Under the pieces are notes generated by a model, which saw only the letters and a list, made by a program, of their open reading frames with translations, ran no database searches and was not told the DNA's origin. This document shows, one piece after another, positions 43,822-52,934 of a stretch of 64,000 nucleotides of DNA. Positions within the stretch are counted from its first letter, which is position 1, and every line of letters begins with the position of its first letter. The position numbers were made by a program, and so were the translations under genes. The stretch is from Erwinia amylovora (GTDB lineage Bacteria > Pseudomonadota > Gammaproteobacteria > Enterobacterales > Enterobacteriaceae): positions 620,001-684,000 of the forward strand of contig NZ_CP066796.1 of NCBI RefSeq assembly GCF_017161565.1, given 5' to 3'.

Positions 43822-44094
43822 TTATTCTTCCGGCGGGGTATAACCTTCGATATGAACCTCATGGCCTTCGAACAAGAACTTAATCATCTCCTGTTCCAGC
43901 AGTTTGCGGTCATCAGGATTCATCATGCTAAGTTTCTTCTCGTTGATCAGCATGGTCTGTTTTGCCATCCATTTTGACCAGGCCTCTTTCGAAATCTCAT
44001 TAAAGATACGCTTACCCACTTCACCGGGATATAGCTGAAAGTCCTGCCCTTCGGCATCACGTTGCAGAAAAGTACAAAAAATAGTTCGGGTCAT
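43822..44094 (-). CDS. yggX: YggX, Fe(II) trafficking protein
   Basis: YggX is a small cytosolic protein that protects iron-sulfur clusters and DNA from oxidative damage. The 90 residues ([20 protein letters not shown], with the single conserved Cys near position 7, and [19 protein letters not shown]) match the family almost exactly in length and sequence. It lies nine bases after mutY and 51 before mltC, all on the minus strand, the conserved enterobacterial order. Confidence 0.97.
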   Translation of the reverse strand: MTRTIFCTFLQRDAEGQDFQLYPGEVGKRIFNEISKEAWSKWMAKQTMLINEKKLSMMNPDDRKLLEQEMIKFLFEGHEVHIEGYTPPEE

Positions 44095-44103
44095 TGCTCT
44101 TCC

Positions 44104-45180
44104 TTATTCTGTTGCGCCAGCGCTCAGCGCCAATTGTTGTGGCTGGCGCAGCTGCTGTAGCAGGCGATCCACCGGTGCGGCCAGCCCCACGGAGGGCGGC
44201 TGCGCTAAGTTATACCAGAGACCCGCGCCGTCATCCATTGCTGCGCGGGCAGAAGGCAGATCCAGCCACATGGGGACTATATCCAGATGGAAATGACTGA
44301 AAGTATGGCGGAACGCATTCATCTGTTGCAGCTTGCTGTCATCAACCCCGCGCGCGCGTAGCGCCAGGCGCAGCTCGCACTCGGTGGCATACTGCGGGAA
44401 GCAAAACAGCCCGCCCCACAGCCCAACCGGCGGGCGCTGTTCCAGCCACACATCCTGGCCCTGCTGCAGCAGCAGCAGCCAGCCGGTACGTTGCGGGATA
44501 GTTTGTTTAGGTTTTTTACCCGGATACTGCGCCCAGCTGTCGTGTGCCCGGGCAATGCAGCCGGTCTTCAGCGGGCAGATTTCACATTTTGGCTTCGAGC
44601 GGGTACAAACCATCGCACCGAGATCCATCATCGCCTGATTAAACTGGCTGACGCCGTTGGCGGGAGTCACCTCTTCACTGATGTGCCACAGGCGCTTCTC
44701 CACCTCTTTTCTGGCTGGCCAGCCCGCTACGGCATAACAGCGAGCCAGCACGCGCTTCACGTTGCCATCAAGAATAGGGAAGTGTTTACCCAGCGCCAGT
44801 GACAGGATGGCCCCGGCAGTGGAGCGGCCAACGCCGGGCAGATCTGCTACCTCTGCGAAGGTTTGCGGGAAAACTCCGCCGTGCTTGTCGACTACGGTTT
44901 GCGCCGCTTTGTGCAGGTTGCGGGCCCGCGCATAATAGCCGAGGCCGGTCCACAGATGCAGCACTTCATCAAGCGGGGCGGCGGCCAGGTCGCTAACGTT
45001 GGGGAAGCGGGCCATGAAACGCTCGAAGTAGGGAATAACCGTGGCGACCTGTGTCTGCTGCAGCATTACCTCAGATAACCAGACCTTATAAGGCGTTTTT
45101 TCCAGCTGCCACGGCAGAGTTTTGCGACCATAGCGCTGATACCAGTCCAATACCTGCTGTGAAAACTGCGATGCCTGCAT
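44104..45180 (-). CDS. mutY: MutY, adenine DNA glycosylase
   Basis: MutY removes A mispaired with 8-oxoguanine. The 358-residue protein has the helix-hairpin-helix and catalytic Asp region ([18 protein letters not shown], then [15 protein letters not shown]), the Glu-containing [12 protein letters not shown] motif, and the [4Fe-4S] ligands [19 protein letters not shown]-terminal NUDIX-like domain (about 230-350) recognises 8-oxoG. It starts the mutY-yggX-mltC unit and is divergent from trmB across a 244-base gap. Confidence 0.97.
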   Translation of the reverse strand: MQASQFSQQVLDWYQRYGRKTLPWQLEKTPYKVWLSEVMLQQTQVATVIPYFERFMARFPNVSDLAAAPLDEVLHLWTGLGYYARARNLHKAAQTVVDKHGGVFPQTFAEVADLPGVGRSTAGAILSLALGKHFPILDGNVKRVLARCYAVAGWPARKEVEKRLWHISEEVTPANGVSQFNQAMMDLGAMVCTRSKPKCEICPLKTGCIARAHDSWAQYPGKKPKQTIPQRTGWLLLLQQGQDVWLEQRPPVGLWGGLFCFPQYATECELRLALRARGVDDSKLQQMNAFRHTFSHFHLDIVPMWLDLPSARAAMDDGAGLWYNLAQPPSVGLAAPVDRLLQQLRQPQQLALSAGATE

Positions 45181-45424
45181 AATGTCTGTTTCCGTCTGTC
45201 ATTCAGATAAATCAGGCAGGGATTCCAGCACAGACAATAACCAGTGTAAACCGGATATTCACTGCATTTTATGAATGGTGCTGACGTAAAAGCACTTCAG
45301 CTTCCACAGCGGCTATACTGCCAGCGAGCAAAACGAATTTTTGGCCAGACAGGGTGGCCTTTATGTTTTCACTCCCTGAGGGCATAATGCCCGCTTTCTA
45401 CAGCGCACAGTTGCAGGCAGAATC

Positions 45425-46144
45425 ATGAAAAACGATGTTATCTCACCGGAATTTGACGAAAACGGTCGCGCTCTGCGCCGCATCCGCAGCTTTGTACGTC
45501 GCCAGGGCCGTTTGACCAAGGGTCAGCAGCAGGCGCTGGATCAGCTGTGGCCAGTCATGGGCGTCGAGTATCAGCCGCAATCGGTCGATTTAACCGCTCT
45601 GTTTGGCCGCGAAGCACCGCTGGTGTTAGAAATTGGCTTTGGCATGGGCGCTTCGCTGGTCACCATGGCTGCCAGCAATCCACAGCAGAATTTCCTTGGT
45701 ATTGAAGTTCATTCACCGGGCGTGGGTGCCTGCCTGGCAACGGCGCAAGAGGCCGGGGTGAATAATCTGCGTGTAATGTGTCATGACGCGGTAGAAGTGC
45801 TGAACGCCATGATCCCGGATAACTCGCTGCGCATGGTGCAGCTGTTTTTCCCGGACCCGTGGCACAAGGCACGTCATAACAAACGCCGCATTGTGCAGGT
45901 GCCGTTCGCCGAGCTGGTCATGCGTAAGCTGAAGCTGGGCGGCGTGTTCCATATGGCAACCGACTGGGAAGCCTATGCGCAACATATGCTGGAGGTGATG
46001 AACAGCATCGACGGCTATAAAAACCAGTCACAAAGCGGCGACTGGGTTCCGCGCCCGGAATCCCGGCCGCTTACAAAATTTGAGCAGCGTGGGCAGCGTC
46101 TTGGCCACGGTGTATGGGATCTGATGTTTGAGAGGGTTAAATAA
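45425..46144 (+). CDS. trmB: TrmB, tRNA (guanine-N7-)-methyltransferase
   Basis: TrmB methylates G46 of tRNA using S-adenosylmethionine. The 239 residues include [20 protein letters not shown] at the start, the SAM-binding motif [17 protein letters not shown], and the family signature [15 protein letters not shown]. It is divergent from mutY, and its last base pair is shared with the yggL start (TAATG), so both are translated together. Confidence 0.97.
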   Translation: MKNDVISPEFDENGRALRRIRSFVRRQGRLTKGQQQALDQLWPVMGVEYQPQSVDLTALFGREAPLVLEIGFGMGASLVTMAASNPQQNFLGIEVHSPGVGACLATAQEAGVNNLRVMCHDAVEVLNAMIPDNSLRMVQLFFPDPWHKARHNKRRIVQVPFAELVMRKLKLGGVFHMATDWEAYAQHMLEVMNSIDGYKNQSQSGDWVPRPESRPLTKFEQRGQRLGHGVWDLMFERVK

Positions 46145-46470
46145 TGGCTACACAACGCAGTCGTCGTCTTCGCAAGAAAATGCACATTGATGAGTTCCAG
46201 GAATTGGGATTCGCCGTCGGTTTCACCTTCCCGGAAGGTAGCGACGAACAAACCATCGACGGTACCGTTGATGCGCTGATCAATGAAGTGATTGCTCCTA
46301 ACGGACTGGCGTTCGACGGAAGCGGCTATCTGCAATGGGAAGGTTTGGTATGCCTGCAGAAAACCGGCAAATGCACTGACGAACACCGTGAGCTGGTAAA
46401 AAACTGGCTGGAAGCGCGCAAGCTAAGTGCAGTGAAGGTAACCGAACTGTTTGACGTCTGGTGGGACTGA
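46144..46470 (+). CDS. yggL: YggL, DUF469 ribosome-associated protein
   Basis: The 108-residue protein (RSRRLRKKMHIDEFQELGF, ending VTELFDVWWD) matches YggL. Members of this family contact the 50S subunit and influence its assembly. It starts at the ATG overlapping the trmB stop. A strong terminator (46548-46582) follows. Confidence 0.95.
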   Translation: MATQRSRRLRKKMHIDEFQELGFAVGFTFPEGSDEQTIDGTVDALINEVIAPNGLAFDGSGYLQWEGLVCLQKTGKCTDEHRELVKNWLEARKLSAVKVTELFDVWWD

Positions 46471-46547
46471 GTATCACAGATGCAGATGAAAACTCCGGCG
46501 GAACCTGAAGCTGTGTCCGTTTTTGGGGTATTCGACATCGTTTGACC

Positions 46548-46582
46548 GGGGGTGACCGTTTTTGTCGGTCGCCCCCTTTTTC
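46548..46582 (+). terminator. Intrinsic terminator after yggL
   Basis: GGGGG-T-GACCG (46548-46558), loop TTTTTGT, CGGTC-G-CCCCC (46566-46576) form an 11-bp stem with one T-G pair, followed by five T. The yggN ribosome site starts only a few bases later. Confidence 0.88.
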
Positions 46583-46599
46583 TATCAAGGAGTAGAACC

Positions 46600-47316
46600 A
46601 TGCGCAAAATGCTTTTCAGTGGAGCATTGCTCATTCTCGCTGCAGGCCAGGCTCAGGCAGACTACCAGTGTCGCGTTAATCCTCAGGACGACATCGTTAT
46701 CAGCCCACAGCAGGTAAAAGTGGTGGGGGCCAGCGGCAACCTGTCGATTTCACCTGCAGGTGACGTGCTGCGTAACGGCAACCCGGTGAGTACTGACCCG
46801 GCAACCCGGCAAAAGGCGATAGACTATCAGAACGCGCTGCGGCGTGATTTACCGTGGATTGACAACGGCGCGAAACAGCGGCTGGAAAAAGGCCGTGTGG
46901 CGCTGGACCGGGTGATCGTCGACAAGCTTGGCCAGAACAGCAATGTGCGTAAGCGCCTCACCACGCTGGACGGCCAGCTGAAGCAGCAGATGAACCGTAT
47001 TATCGAGCATCGTAACGACGGTCTGACCTTTCATCATCAGGCAGTGGCAGAGGTGCGCCAGGACGGCGAGCAGCTGGTGCAAAGCGCTCTGGGTGGCGTG
47101 GTACAGGATAGCCTGAATGAGATGGGCACTAAATCGGTCGGCAATGGTGATAATCCGCTGCAGGCGATTATGGGCAACCTGGGGGGCTTGCAGCAGTCGA
47201 TTCAGAATGAATGGAATAACCAGCAGCAGGATTTCCAGAATTTCGGGCATCAAGTCTGTAACCGCGTGATTAACCTGGAAGACCAGCGCAAGGCACTGAT
47301 TGCCGGATTGAAATGA
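46600..47316 (+). CDS. yggN: YggN, secreted DUF2884 protein
   Basis: The 238-residue product starts with a Sec signal (MRKMLFSGALLILAAGQAQA|DYQC). It has the DUF2884 pattern CRVNPQDDIVISPQQVKVV, SISPAGDVLRNG and a long coiled helical middle (RKRLTTLDGQLKQQMNRII). AAGGAG precedes the ATG at 46600. I reject an upstream in-frame start that lies in the terminator. The family is periplasmic and of unknown function. It is normally found between yggL and other stress-related genes in enterobacteria. Confidence 0.92.
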   Translation: MRKMLFSGALLILAAGQAQADYQCRVNPQDDIVISPQQVKVVGASGNLSISPAGDVLRNGNPVSTDPATRQKAIDYQNALRRDLPWIDNGAKQRLEKGRVALDRVIVDKLGQNSNVRKRLTTLDGQLKQQMNRIIEHRNDGLTFHHQAVAEVRQDGEQLVQSALGGVVQDSLNEMGTKSVGNGDNPLQAIMGNLGGLQQSIQNEWNNQQQDFQNFGHQVCNRVINLEDQRKALIAGLK

Positions 47317-47334
47317 TAGCCTGAGCTTTGCCTC

Positions 47335-47362
47335 GCCTGCAAGAGAGCTGCGCTCTGCAGGC
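47335..47362. terminator. Stem-loop after yggN
   Basis: GCCTGCA (47335-47341) pairs with TGCAGGC (47356-47362), with further inner pairing AGAG/CTCT. It lies between yggN and the convergent hemW. There is no T run, so it is a weak terminator candidate. Confidence 0.5.
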
Positions 47363-47505
47363 AAAGGAGATCTGAGCGTGCACGCAGCCACGTAATGCCC
47401 TGGTTGCCGTCATTGCCTGGAGCATGTTTAAAGTGACGCCATGTGGCTAAGGTTGTTTACCCTCCGGCAAGGATTTTAGTCAGTCTTGCCGGGCAGGTTC
47501 CCCCT

Positions 47506-48642
47506 CTATTCTGTCAGGAACAGCTCCAGCAGCGAGTTCAGGAACAGTTTGCCTTTCTCTGTCACCTGCCAGTGTTCAACGGTTTCCGTCAGATAGCCTT
47601 TGGCCAGCGCCGTGTCGATCTGCGCGCGCACGCTGTGTTCTGGCAGCCCGGTATAACGCGTATATTCGGCGCGCGGCGCGGCTTCCAGCAGGCGAAAGCG
47701 GTTCATAAAGAACTCGAACGGCTTCCCGGCATCGGCCACCTCATAACGCTTATCCAGATAGTTACCGGCCATAAAACCACGCGGATGACGGGTTTTGCTG
47801 GTGCGGATTATCGCCCCGTCTGGCTGGGTCAACTTACCGTGCGCGCCGCAGCCAATACCGAGGTAATCACCGAAACGCCAGTAATTCAGGTTGTGCTCGC
47901 AGCGATATCCGGGTTTGGCATAGGCGGACGTCTCGTACTGTTGATAACCGGCGGCGCACAGCAACTGATGGCCCTGCTCGAAAATATCCCACAGGTCATC
48001 TTCATCCGGCAGTCGCGGCGGCCTTGATGCAAACAGCGTATTCGGCTCGATGGTCAGCTGATACCACGACAGATGCGGCGGGTTAAGGGCAATCGCCTGA
48101 CGTAAATCGTCCAGCGCTTCTTCCAGCGACTGATCCGGCAGGCCATGCATCAGGTCAAGGTTAAAACTGCGCAGACCAAGGCCGGCGGCAAGCTCCGCCG
48201 CACGCCTGGCTTCGTCCGGGCCGTGAATACGCCCGAGGCGTTGCAGTTTGGCCGGGCTAAAGCTCTGTACACCAATGGAGATGCGGTTAATGCCGGCGCG
48301 CTGGTAGCCGCTAAAGCGATCGGCCTCGACCGCGCCGGGGTTGGCTTCCATTGTGATTTCGGCGTCCGGCGCCAGCGGTAACCGTGCCCGCACGCCATCC
48401 AGCAGCATCTGCATCGCCTCACTGCTTAGCAGGCTGGGAGTACCCCCACCGATAAAGAGGGTGCTAACCTCGCGGCCTGAAGTCAGGGGCAGGTCAATAT
48501 CCAGGTCGTTCAGCAGGTGCTGCACGTACTCTTTGTGAGGCACCTCGCCTTTCAAAGCGTGCGAATTGAAATCACAATACGGGCATTTTTGTACACACCA
48601 GGGGATATGGATATACAGGCTTAATGCGGGCAGATTAACCAT
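47506..48642 (-). CDS. hemW: HemW (YggW), radical SAM heme chaperone
   Basis: HemW binds heme and a [4Fe-4S] cluster and is thought to deliver heme to respiratory enzymes. The 378 residues begin [20 protein letters not shown], with the CX3CX2C radical SAM motif, and contain IGGGTPSLL, the HemW-specific HNLNYWR and a C-terminal HemN-like domain. It is not coproporphyrinogen dehydrogenase HemN, which has further motifs. Its start overlaps the rdgB end by eight bases, so rdgB-hemW are co-translated. Confidence 0.95.
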   Translation of the reverse strand: MVNLPALSLYIHIPWCVQKCPYCDFNSHALKGEVPHKEYVQHLLNDLDIDLPLTSGREVSTLFIGGGTPSLLSSEAMQMLLDGVRARLPLAPDAEITMEANPGAVEADRFSGYQRAGINRISIGVQSFSPAKLQRLGRIHGPDEARRAAELAAGLGLRSFNLDLMHGLPDQSLEEALDDLRQAIALNPPHLSWYQLTIEPNTLFASRPPRLPDEDDLWDIFEQGHQLLCAAGYQQYETSAYAKPGYRCEHNLNYWRFGDYLGIGCGAHGKLTQPDGAIIRTSKTRHPRGFMAGNYLDKRYEVADAGKPFEFFMNRFRLLEAAPRAEYTRYTGLPEHSVRAQIDTALAKGYLTETVEHWQVTEKGKLFLNSLLELFLTE

Positions 48643-49228
48643 GTCTCATCGCGCTCAGCAGCAGGTTCAGCGCTTTCCCGCGATGGGACACGGCCAGCTT
48701 CTCACTCTTGCTCAGTTCGGCCGCCGTTTTACCCAGCTCCGGGACAAAGAAGATCGGATCATAGCCGAAACCGCCAACGCCAGAAGGGGTGCGAGCAATC
48801 TCACCCGTCCAGCTGCCGTGGAACACCAGCGGCGTTGGGTCAGCGGCATGGCGCAGATAGACCAGCACGCAGTGGAAATGCGCCTGACGCTCGCCGTCTG
48901 CTACGGCATCCAGTGCTGCCAGAAGTTTGTCCAGATTCTGCTGGTCAGAGGCATTTTCACCCGCATAGCGGGCCGAATAAATACCCGGTGCGCCGCCGAG
49001 TATATCTACCGCCAGGCCAGAATCATCGGCAATCGCCGGTAGCCCGGTCATCGCCGAGGCGTGGCGCGCTTTCAGGATGGCGTTCTCAATAAAGGTCAAC
49101 CCGGTCTCTTCGGCTGACTCCACGCCCAGATCCGTCTGCGCCACGATATCAAGACCTGAGGCCGCCAGCAGTTCGGCCAGCTCATGCACCTTACCGGGGT
49201 TGCCGGTGGCGAGTACAACTTTTTGCAT
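48635..49228 (-). CDS. rdgB: RdgB, dITP/XTP pyrophosphatase
   Basis: RdgB hydrolyses inosine- and xanthosine-type triphosphates so they are not built into DNA. The 197 residues carry [17 protein letters not shown], the [13 protein letters not shown] stretch, ADDSGLAVD and the C-terminal AVSHRGKAL nucleotide contact. It is co-transcribed with yggS and yggT upstream and hemW downstream, as in E. coli. Confidence 0.97.
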   Translation of the reverse strand: MQKVVLATGNPGKVHELAELLAASGLDIVAQTDLGVESAEETGLTFIENAILKARHASAMTGLPAIADDSGLAVDILGGAPGIYSARYAGENASDQQNLDKLLAALDAVADGERQAHFHCVLVYLRHAADPTPLVFHGSWTGEIARTPSGVGGFGYDPIFFVPELGKTAAELSKSEKLAVSHRGKALNLLLSAMRHG

Positions 49229-49363
49229 AGTAAATCCAGAATGTTTTTCATGTGATCGACCGCCAACATCATTGCAGCTGCAGCAGGGCGGAAAATAAAT
49301 CAGCCCCGCTGGCTGGTAAAAGTCAGTGACCGGGGCGCTGCAGTGACAGGGATAAGGGGGGTT

Positions 49364-49903
49364 TTAGAATTGCGCCCAGCCTGGAATATATTCCAGCCCC
49401 AGGAAATTGAGCATATACAGGACGAGGATCACCGCCATCGCCGAGAAGTCGATGCCGCCCATCGCCGGGATAAAACGGCGGATTGGTGCCATTAACGGTT
49501 CTGTCAGCTGTAACAGCACATAATCAACCGGGTTACGTCCCTGGCTTATCCAGCTCATCAACGAGCGGACGATGATGACCCAGAATACCAGTACGCCAGC
49601 CGCCTTAACCAGCAGCACCAGGCCCAGATAGAGGAAAATCGGGTCCGGGATGAACAGACGCAGCATGACCGGGACTGAAAGCACGCTGACGATAAAAGCG
49701 ATCAGCAGAGAAGCAGTATCAAGCGGCCCAATGGAGGGGATGATACGCCGCAACGGTTTGACGATGGGCTGGGTGATTTTCACCACGAACTGCGAAAACG
49801 GGTTATAGAAGTCGCAGCGTGCCCACTGCATCCAGATGCGCAGTAACAGCACCTTGATATAAATCGCCATCACCGTTGTTACCAGAAAGATCAACGCTAG
49901 CAT
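49364..49903 (-). CDS. yggT: YggT family membrane protein
   Basis: YggT proteins are integral membrane proteins linked to osmotic adaptation and cell-envelope organisation. The 179 residues carry two YggT repeats, each with a hydrophobic helix and a following loop (LLRIWMQWARCDFYNPFSQF and WISQGRNPVDYVLLQLTEP), giving about four to five helices. It starts eight bases after yggS, as in E. coli. Confidence 0.95.
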   Translation of the reverse strand: MLALIFLVTTVMAIYIKVLLLRIWMQWARCDFYNPFSQFVVKITQPIVKPLRRIIPSIGPLDTASLLIAFIVSVLSVPVMLRLFIPDPIFLYLGLVLLVKAAGVLVFWVIIVRSLMSWISQGRNPVDYVLLQLTEPLMAPIRRFIPAMGGIDFSAMAVILVLYMLNFLGLEYIPGWAQF

Positions 49904-49911
49904 GAGGTTCC

Positions 49912-50625
49912 TCAGTTGTTGTGTGTAGCAGTGGCGCTAACGTAGTCGCGCGCGCCGAAAATTGCGGTGCCAATACGCACCATGGTACTGCCTGCCGCAA
50001 TTGCGGCGTCCATGTCGTCGCTCATTCCCAGTGAGAGAGTGTCCACACCGGGATAATCCTGTTGCAGCTGTTTAAATGCCGTCGTCATCTGCTGACACAC
50101 CGCCAGCTGACTATCATAGCTGTCTTGCGGTGCCGGGATTGCCATCAACCCGCGCAGCTTGAGACGCGGCAGCGCAGCTATCTGCTGCGCCAGCGCTGGC
50201 AGCTCTGCCAGCATAATGCCTGATTTGCTCGGCTCTGCACTGATATTTATCTGAATCAGAATATTGAGCGGAGCCAGATTATCTGGTCGTTGCTGGCTAA
50301 GACGGCTGGCAATGCGCAGGCGGTCGACGGTATGACACCAGTCAAAGTTTTCCGCCACCAGACGACTCTTATTAGATTGCAGCGGCCCGATAAAGTGCCA
50401 GGCAAGGGCAGGGTTCGCCAGCAGCTGGATTTTATCTACCCCTTCCTGCACGTAGTTTTCACCGAAGCAGCATTGTCCGGCGGCGACCGCTTCTTCGACC
50501 GCGCTCGCAGGTTTGGTTTTGCTCACTGCAAGCAGCGTAATCTCTTGTGGATCGCGGCCGCACTTAGCTGCTGCTGTTGAGATCCGCTGCCGTACTTGCT
50601 GTAAGTTGTGCTTAATCGAAGTCAT
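49912..50625 (-). CDS. yggS: YggS (PLPBP), pyridoxal phosphate homeostasis protein
   Basis: YggS binds pyridoxal phosphate without being an enzyme and keeps the cofactor pool balanced. I use the ATG at 50625 (MTSIKHNLQQVRQRI), which gives 237 residues and the normal N-terminus. A much longer open frame upstream crosses the divergent pilT-like gene. Diagnostic stretches are LLAVSKTKPASAVEEAV (PLP lysine), CFGENYVQEGVDKI and LSLGMSDDMDAAIAAGSTMVRIG. It is divergent from pilT with a gap of only 15 bases. Confidence 0.95.
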   Translation of the reverse strand: MTSIKHNLQQVRQRISTAAAKCGRDPQEITLLAVSKTKPASAVEEAVAAGQCCFGENYVQEGVDKIQLLANPALAWHFIGPLQSNKSRLVAENFDWCHTVDRLRIASRLSQQRPDNLAPLNILIQINISAEPSKSGIMLAELPALAQQIAALPRLKLRGLMAIPAPQDSYDSQLAVCQQMTTAFKQLQQDYPGVDTLSLGMSDDMDAAIAAGSTMVRIGTAIFGARDYVSATATHNN

Positions 50626-50640
50626 AGTCAGGGAAAAAAT

Positions 50641-51774
50641 ATGGATATCGAGGACATAGTGGCCCTTAGTGTAAAGCAAAATGCGGGGGATCTGCACCTC
50701 TGCAGTGGACATTCGCCATTCTGGCGTTGTGACGGTCGCCTTGAGGTGATCGCTGACCAGCCCGTAGTGCAGAATAAATGGCTGGAAAACGTTGCTGCAC
50801 GCTGGCTTAGCTCTGCTCAACATCAGGAACTGACGCTGAACGGTCAGGTGGATCTTGCCCTGACACTGGGCGATGGCGTGCGTCTGCGCGCCAATCTTTT
50901 TCGCCAGCGTCACGGGTTGTCGCTGGCGCTGCGCCTGATTGCCAGCCAGTGCCCGCCGCTTGCATCACTGCATCTACCGCAGGTCACCCAATCTCTGTTA
51001 CAGGTGGAAGAAGGGCTAATTCTGATTACCGGTGCGACCGGCAGTGGCAAGTCAACCACGCTGGCCGCGCTGATCGACGAGATCAACCATCGGCAGCGGC
51101 GGCATATTCTGACGCTGGAAGATCCGGTTGAATTTCTTCATCACAGCGCGCAGTCGCTGATCCAGCAGCGTGAGAAAGGCCAGCATTTTACCCGCTTTGA
51201 CGCCGGATTGCGTGCGGCGTTGCGCGAAGATCCCGATGTGATCCTGCTGGGGGAGCTGCGCGATGCGGAAACCATCCGGCTGGCGTTGACGGCCGCCGAG
51301 ACCGGGCATCTGGTACTGGCAACGCTGCATACCCGTGGTGCCCCGCAGGCGGTGGACCGGCTGGTGGATGTTTTTCCGGGCGATGAAAAAAATGTGGTGC
51401 GCAGCCAGCTGGCAGGGAGTTTAAAGGCGGTGATTGCCCAGCGTCTGGTGGCAGGCGTTCAGGGCAGAGTAGCGCTGTTTGAAGTGCTGGTGAACGGCCC
51501 GGCGGTGGCCAATTTAATCCGCGAAGGGAAAACTTACCAGTTGCCCGGCCTGATGCAGACCGGCAGCCAGCAGGGAATGCAGACCTTTGAACAAAGCCTG
51601 GCCGGACGGCAAAAGAGGGGGATGGTGACTGCCTCGCCGTCGGCATGGCCAGCCGCGCTACTAACCCAGGCGAATCCATTTGCGCCCGGTCAGCACGGTG
51701 AGGGCAATAATGGTGATGCCTGCCGCAAGGTGCATGGCGAAATCGAACCGATACAGGTGAACTCCGTGACATAA
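50641..51774 (+). CDS. PilT-like (YggR) twitching/retraction ATPase with C-terminal extension
   Basis: PilT-type hexameric ATPases power retraction of type IV pili. The protein has Walker A GATGSGKSTT, the Asp box LREDPDVILLGELRDAETI and the His box TGHLVLATLHTRGA. I start it at 50641 (MDIEDIVALSVKQNAGDLH). The enterobacterial YggR protein is about 326 residues, while this one has 377. About 50 extra residues follow RQKRGM, low in complexity and Pro/Ala/Asn-rich, and overlap the convergent nrsF-like gene by 114 bases. A frameshift near 51610 or a genuine extension would both explain this. No pilus genes lie nearby. Confidence 0.85.
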   Translation: MDIEDIVALSVKQNAGDLHLCSGHSPFWRCDGRLEVIADQPVVQNKWLENVAARWLSSAQHQELTLNGQVDLALTLGDGVRLRANLFRQRHGLSLALRLIASQCPPLASLHLPQVTQSLLQVEEGLILITGATGSGKSTTLAALIDEINHRQRRHILTLEDPVEFLHHSAQSLIQQREKGQHFTRFDAGLRAALREDPDVILLGELRDAETIRLALTAAETGHLVLATLHTRGAPQAVDRLVDVFPGDEKNVVRSQLAGSLKAVIAQRLVAGVQGRVALFEVLVNGPAVANLIREGKTYQLPGLMQTGSQQGMQTFEQSLAGRQKRGMVTASPSAWPAALLTQANPFAPGQHGEGNNGDACRKVHGEIEPIQVNSVT

Positions 51775-52299
51775 AGACAGCAGCACGGATGACATAAATG
51801 CTGCGCCGCAGCCAGCCAGCGCCAGGCTTTGGACGGGGCAGAGCGAACGGGTACGATAAAGGAACACAATAGAAATCACCATCATTGGCAGGCTGGCACT
51901 TAGCATAAACAGATAGCAGTGTATCCCCTCGCCGAACCTTCCCGCCGCTGCCGAATCGTTGGTTGAAGAAGCGTTCAGCAGATTGGCCGCCAGCCAGAGC
52001 AAGGCAAGCAGGGCAACTCTCCTGGGATTAAGCGACCGGCGACCGGCGATGCTAAGATTAAACGCTCCGGCAATGGCGCTGGCGCCGATGATAAATGAAA
52101 ACAGCAGCGAGAGTAACGCGGGCAGAGTTTCCTGCTGCGACCAGTCGGTAAATTTGCTGTGAAATGTCCAGCTGCTTAGCATGCCGCAAGGTAGCACTGC
52201 CATAATCCAGGCGGCAACGCGCCAGCCCGTTGCCCAGGTGCGTTTTACCGGGCTTGCCCTGTTGCTAAGCTGGTCGATCAGCCGATCATGATTTCTCAT
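51661..52299 (-). CDS. NrsF-like (DUF1109) membrane anti-sigma factor
   Basis: The 212-residue protein starts with a short polar arm (MRNHDRLIDQLSNRASPVKR) and has about six hydrophobic segments, for example WIMAVLPCGMLS and ALLSLLFSFIIGASAIAGAF. This is the DUF1109/NrsF form: integral membrane anti-sigma factors that hold an ECF sigma factor and release it when Cys residues are oxidised. It overlaps the sigma gene by 14 bases. It has four to five Cys that could sense redox state. Function is inferred from the pairing and family. Confidence 0.82.
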   Translation of the reverse strand: MRNHDRLIDQLSNRASPVKRTWATGWRVAAWIMAVLPCGMLSSWTFHSKFTDWSQQETLPALLSLLFSFIIGASAIAGAFNLSIAGRRSLNPRRVALLALLWLAANLLNASSTNDSAAAGRFGEGIHCYLFMLSASLPMMVISIVFLYRTRSLCPVQSLALAGCGAAFMSSVLLSLCHGVHLYRFDFAMHLAAGITIIALTVLTGRKWIRLG

Positions 52300-52852
52300 G
52301 GTTACCCTTGCCGTACTGACGAAGATTTCGCATTGCGCGATGCAACAACGCTTTAACCGCAGAGACGGACAGATTACATTGTGCCGCCGCCTGCACCAGA
52401 CTTTGTTGGCGCAGATGCACCATTTCCACCATCTCGCGCTGACGCAGCGGCAGGCTATCCAGACATCCGCTTAACGCTTCACTTTTTTCCCTCTCCGCCG
52501 ACTCAAAATCGTCAGCATCAGCGAGCTGATTGAGCAGCGCATCATCGTCCTGAACCTCCTGACGGCGACCAGTCTGGCGCAGTGCATCAATCGCCCGCGC
52601 CGAAGAGATGGCCGCCACCCATGGCAGTATGGGGCGCTGTGGATCGTAGGTATGGCGCACGCGGTGGATCGCCAGCAATGTCTCCTGAACCACGTCTTCA
52701 ACCAGCGCCTCATTGCGAATTTTCTTACGCACAATGGCCCGGATGGCGGGAACCATCGCTTTCAGCAGGCTGTTGTAGGCTTTTCTGTCGCCAGCCTGTG
52801 CGCGGGCCATCAGCGTTGGCCACGCCTGCAGCTGGTTTTCAGCCTCTGCCAT
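52286..52852 (-). CDS. ECF-type RNA polymerase sigma factor
   Basis: I start the gene at the ATG at 52852 (MAEAENQLQAWPTLM), giving 188 residues. The upstream open frame crosses into the DsbD-like gene end and its promoter. Region 2 is AQAGDRKAYNSLLKAMVPAI, then EDVVQETLLAIHRVRHTYD and PILPWVAAISSARAIDALR. Region 4 is LPLRQREMVEMVHLRQQSLV with AAQCNLSVSAVKALLHRAM. There is no region 3, as in ECF factors. It is co-transcribed with the NrsF-like anti-sigma factor, and just upstream lie a DsbD-like and a peroxiredoxin gene that could be its regulon. Confidence 0.93.
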   Translation of the reverse strand: MAEAENQLQAWPTLMARAQAGDRKAYNSLLKAMVPAIRAIVRKKIRNEALVEDVVQETLLAIHRVRHTYDPQRPILPWVAAISSARAIDALRQTGRRQEVQDDDALLNQLADADDFESAEREKSEALSGCLDSLPLRQREMVEMVHLRQQSLVQAAAQCNLSVSAVKALLHRAMRNLRQYGKGNHEKS

Positions 52853-52934
52853 TGCCAGCCCTGTAAAGTCTGAGGCGGCAGCGGGTGCATAAGTTAAGGC
52901 TGTGGCACATGGCGATGGTGCCCGGCCCACCGGC

